A stretch of 64,000 nt of DNA, taken from positions 992,001-1,056,000 of the forward strand of contig OY759982.1 in NCBI GenBank assembly GCA_963662895.1. The letters run 5' to 3'. The stretch's first letter is position 1. Each line of letters begins with the position of its first letter. A program made the translations under genes and the position numbers. The stretch comes from GWE2-42-39 sp963662895 (GTDB taxonomy: Bacteria > Bacteroidota > Bacteroidia > Bacteroidales > Prolixibacteraceae). The notes beneath the pieces were generated by a model. That model made no database searches and was not told the origin of the DNA. It worked only from the letters and a program-made list of their open reading frames with translations. Positions 61,801 to 64,000 of this stretch are shown here, piece after piece.

Positions 61801-62335
61801 ACCCCGTTATATCTATAGTTTTATGCTCAATGCAGACTGGAAGGGATTCTTTTTCTCTGCATTTTTCCAGGGAGTAGGCAAGCAGAATTGGTTCCCTGAT
61901 AAAGAATCAGGCTTCTGGGGGCAGTATAACCGTCCCTACAATAACCTTCCTAAATGGCATCTGAATAACTACTGGTCCGAAGATAACCCGGATGCCTATT
62001 TGCCCCGATATACCGGATATAATAAATCTCTGGGATACGGAAACACTATCACCGACCGGTATTTGCAAAATGTAGCCTACATTCGTTTGAAAAACTTCCA
62101 ATTTGGCTATACACTTCCAGGAAGTCTGACATCGAAGATACGCATGCAAAATGCACGCATTTATATCAGCGGTGAGAATCTATGGAGTTGGTCTCCTCTT
62201 TACAAACATACCCGCGATTTCGATGTAACCAATACGCAGGGATCGGATCCGGATTTAACATCAGGAACAAGCGGAGATAACTACAGTTACCCATTAATGA
62301 AGAGTATTTCTTTAGGTTTGTCCGTAACATTTTAA
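58817..62335 (+). CDS. SusC/RagA-family TonB-dependent transporter with STN domain (PUL 3)
   Basis: From the ATG at 58817 the protein has 1172 residues. It has a signal region ending near residue 50 (SFAVSYAQ), an STN domain (about 55-120, AIREVLSSVEEQTNFFFLYN), a CarboxypepD_reg-like domain (about 135-210, SGKVTDSSGAPLPGVTVVVQ), the signature IGIEEVVAIGYGT, a plug and a barrel ending in SLGLSVTF. Sequence composition changes near 59205: STN codons are A/T-rich, whereas the downstream part is G/C-richer. It is followed by SusD after 12 nt. Confidence 0.96.
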   Translation: MKKKQLLIVSRLLSIIWKSKLFLTMRLIMIVSLLTVLQSFAVSYAQNSKLNLKMGNAAIREVLSSVEEQTNFFFLYNSKLVDVEQKVTIDANNQNIRDVLEQIFTGTDIKYEILDRQILLSNRNTSGQQVKSISGKVTDSSGAPLPGVTVVVQGTTRGIITDVDGNYSLTNVPGDATLVFSFVGMKTQDVPVIGKTSINIVMEEETIGIEEVVAIGYGTQKKVNLTGAVDQVTDEVFENRSVSNVTQALQGVVPNLNITLEDGKPTRSSSFNVRGTTSIGQGGSALVLIDGVAGDPAMLNPNDIASVSVLKDAASAAIYGARGTFGVVLITTRQPQKGKITVNYTGNFSFQKPVAVQDNVTDGYVWAERFREAYYAWNNYSKLPSKINKTQKYSDAWLETFKERKEQGITDEVVVEDDGTYTYYGNTDYYDLLYRDVSFAQDHNVIISGGNEKSDFYISSRLYDYNGLFRYNSDDYQTANIRAKGSLQVYDWLKVTNNMEFSDMTYHNPLNVGEGGSIWRNIADEGHPSSAIFNPDGSFSMSAAYTVGDFIYGKNGIDTHKKVLKNTTGFNAKFFDDKLRVNGDFSFRNYDNNSTQKRVPVPYSITEGETVWLSEKYNDYKVSTRNTFYTATNFYAEYENTFADDHYFKGMVGYNYETSKYESSYVQRNGLLLEDAESLNLALGESTTTSAGYEKWRILGLFFRMNYSYKDRYLIEVNGRYDGSSKFPEDEQYAFFPSVSAGWRLSEEPFWKVDRDIISDVKIRGSYGSLGNGNVGSYSFQELLDIKTSGRVLNGALNKYTSAPDPIPEGLTWETATTTDIGLDFSMVKGKLRFTGDYYVRKTTDMYTVGVTLPDVFGADSPKGNYADMTTKGWEIALNWKDKFILSNRPFSYEVRATMSDYTSTIDRYNNSTKSLDDYYEGMKIGEIWGYKTDGLFQSEDEISGYVNTIIKSSSNGTVYPGDLKFVDNNNSGKIDYGDETVDDPGDKVILGNSKPRYIYSFMLNADWKGFFFSAFFQGVGKQNWFPDKESGFWGQYNRPYNNLPKWHLNNYWSEDNPDAYLPRYTGYNKSLGYGNTITDRYLQNVAYIRLKNFQFGYTLPGSLTSKIRMQNARIYISGENLWSWSPLYKHTRDFDVTNTQGSDPDLTSGTSGDNYSYPLMKSISLGLSVTF

Positions 62336-62347
62336 TAAGTATACACT

Positions 62348-64000
62348 ATGAAAAAGATAATTTATTCAATAATAATCATGAGTTTCATCCTGGCTTCCTG
62401 TGACCTTTATGAGGAACCCAAAGACCAAACCGGGAAAGAAGCTATTTTTGGCTCGGAAGCCGGACTTGAAACGTATGCCTATTCATTTTACAACATGATG
62501 CCCTCTGGTAGCGACCTGAACCAGATTGAAGTGGATTTGGTAGATTTTGGAGCTATTAATTCCATCAATGATTTTATAACATTAAATGCTTACAGTGAAG
62601 AGGTCAGCAGTGGCTGGGACTGGGATGATTTACGTAACGTGAACTATTTTATTGAAAATTGTACAGATGAATCAGTGAGTGAAACAGTGCGGAATAATTA
62701 CATCGGGCTTGCCCGGTTTTTCCGTGCGTATTTTTACTATGAAAAAGTAAGAAAATTCGGTGATGTGCCCTGGATTGACAAACCTTTGGATATTGACGAT
62801 GAGGAGTTGTATGCTGCCCGTGATTCGAGGGAACTGGTGATGGAAAATGTTTTTCAAGACCTTGAGTTTGCCTGCGAAAATATCACAACAACCGAAGATG
62901 CAACCGGCTCGCTGGTGACCAAATGGGTTGCGTACGCATTAGCATCCCGCATTTGTCTGTTTGAAGGAACTTTCCGGAAATATCATAGTCTGAGCTTATC
63001 AACCTCTGCCGATACATGGTTGCAACGTGCAGTAACGATGTCGGAGTATCTGATGAACAACTCAGGGAAAAGAATCTATACAGATGAAGGAACAGAAGAA
63101 TCGTACCGTGCATTATTTACCAGCGACGATCCTGTCACTGATGAAATATTAATGGCTGTATGTTCGAGCGAAGAACTCGGGGTATTGCATAATGCCAACT
63201 GGAAATGGACTTCACCGACTTACGGGAACCGTTTCAGCATGACCCGCCCGTTCATTAACACCTACCTTCAACTCGACGGTACACCGTTTACTGACAAAAC
63301 CGGGTGGGCAACTGAAGATTTTTACACCGAATGCCAGGGCCGGGACTATCGACTTGCCCAGACCATCCGTACTCCGGGTTATACCAGGGATGGGGAGGCT
63401 ACAGCTCCTGACTTTGCAGGTTACTCTTTTACCGGTTATCAACCAGTTAAACTCTGTCTGGATGGGACAAGTTATGACAATGCCGCACTGAATACGAATG
63501 CATTACCTTTTTTTCGTTATGCCGAAGTATTGCTGAATTATGCCGAGGCAAAAGCTGAACTGGGTATATTAACCGATGCCGACTGGGCAGAAACAATCGG
63601 GGCCTTGCGTTCACGTGCCGGTATTACCGGTGGGCTGTCGGCAAAACCCTCGACGGTTGACACCTATTTCCAATCGTTTTATTTCCCCGGTATCTCCGAT
63701 CCTGTTATTCTTGAAATCCGCAGGGAAAGAGGAGTTGAGCTTTGTCTTGAAGGCTTCCGTTTCGACGACCTGAGGAGATGGAAATGTGGCGACCTGCTGT
63801 TAAAAAGCTGGCATGGGATGTATATTCCTGAACTCAATGTTCCTATGGACCTTGATAAGGACGGGACATATGATGTAATTTTTTATACTTCGGATGAAGG
63901 GCTGGAAGCAGCAAAAACCCTGACTGGTGACTGGGACACTGCAAAATCAACCTGTGCCACGGTATATGTGGAAGAGGGAGAAGGAAGCTCAAGCCAGTTA
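62348..64000 (+). CDS. SusD/RagB-family surface glycan-binding lipoprotein, 3' end cut by window (PUL 3)
   Basis: The frame is open from the ATG at 62348 to the last base, giving 551 codons without a stop. The lipobox is SFILASCDLY, followed by LYEEPKDQTGKEAIFGSEAG, the SusD-like opening. TPR-type helices (NNYIGLARFFRAYFYYEKVR) and the C-terminal block FFRYAEVLLNYAEAKAELGI, then EIRRERGVELCLEGFRFDDL, confirm the family. The stop codon lies beyond the window; only about the last tens of residues should be missing. Confidence 0.95.
   Translation, partial: MKKIIYSIIIMSFILASCDLYEEPKDQTGKEAIFGSEAGLETYAYSFYNMMPSGSDLNQIEVDLVDFGAINSINDFITLNAYSEEVSSGWDWDDLRNVNYFIENCTDESVSETVRNNYIGLARFFRAYFYYEKVRKFGDVPWIDKPLDIDDEELYAARDSRELVMENVFQDLEFACENITTTEDATGSLVTKWVAYALASRICLFEGTFRKYHSLSLSTSADTWLQRAVTMSEYLMNNSGKRIYTDEGTEESYRALFTSDDPVTDEILMAVCSSEELGVLHNANWKWTSPTYGNRFSMTRPFINTYLQLDGTPFTDKTGWATEDFYTECQGRDYRLAQTIRTPGYTRDGEATAPDFAGYSFTGYQPVKLCLDGTSYDNAALNTNALPFFRYAEVLLNYAEAKAELGILTDADWAETIGALRSRAGITGGLSAKPSTVDTYFQSFYFPGISDPVILEIRRERGVELCLEGFRFDDLRRWKCGDLLLKSWHGMYIPELNVPMDLDKDGTYDVIFYTSDEGLEAAKTLTGDWDTAKSTCATVYVEEGEGSSSQL

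Noticed and set aside
1..64000. tRNA, rRNA and CRISPR arrays
   Set aside because: No cloverleaf-type sequence, rRNA signature or regularly spaced identical repeats was found on either strand while reading; the only phased repeats are the four 10-bp units at 46558.

Overview
The window comes from a Bacteroidota genome, most likely an anaerobic or marine member of the Bacteroidales/Marinilabiliales (inference). The evidence is three SusC/SusD pairs, each preceded by an ECF sigma factor and a FecR-type anti-sigma factor; long runs of glycoside hydrolases with lipoprotein signals; and promoter-like TAnnTTTG boxes. Every intact gene is on the + strand. The only minus-strand coding remnant is a piece of a transposase.

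Region 1 (1-7319) is a polysaccharide utilisation locus (PUL): the end of an ECF sigma factor, FecR, SusC with an STN signalling domain, SusD and a LamG lipoprotein. Region 2 (7320-14359) is bounded by two inverted, TIR-like 33-nt repeats. It carries an unclassified GH-like lipoprotein, two Tat-exported metallophosphoesterases, an esterase/GDSL fusion, and a decayed duplicate of an acyltransferase found intact just downstream. Region 3 (14360-35120) is a large enzyme block: an EEP-family hydrolase, a DUF5009-type acyltransferase, an LpqC-like esterase, three GH92 proteins, a GH36 alpha-galactosidase, a DUF2490 outer-membrane protein, a GxGYxYP-like protein, two (alpha/alpha)6-barrel-like proteins and a chimeric GH78/GH28 relic.

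Region 4 (35121-46416) opens with a dead ECF sigma gene split by a perfect 31-bp palindrome. A working ECF/FecR/SusC/SusD set follows, then two paralogous secreted proteins of a family I do not recognise (shared ILPWY motif). Region 5 (46446-56119) is a cytoplasmic sugar-catabolic operon: a DeoR-type regulator behind four 10-bp-phased TGATC-type repeats, a decayed third ILPWY paralogue, a SIS-domain isomerase, an LsrF/DhnA-type aldolase, an FGGY kinase, a DUF1961-like lipoprotein, a fucose/arabinose-isomerase-like enzyme, a FucP-like transporter, an archaeal-type triose-phosphate-isomerase homologue with an altered active site, and YjbQ. Region 6 (56116-64000) has a transposase remnant followed by a third ECF/FecR/SusC/SusD set; its SusD runs off the window.

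Taken together, the SusCD pairs would import glycans cut at the surface, the secreted and periplasmic hydrolases would finish depolymerisation, and the Region 5 operon would take up and split one released sugar. The best candidate for an undescribed system is Region 5 with its ILPWY partners: isomerase, kinase, aldolase, SIS isomerase and TIM-like isomerase together form a complete but unassigned ketose-phosphate pathway. Several relics (dead sigma gene, chimeric hydrolase, duplicated acyltransferase fragment, truncated IS) show heavy turnover of accessory genes.
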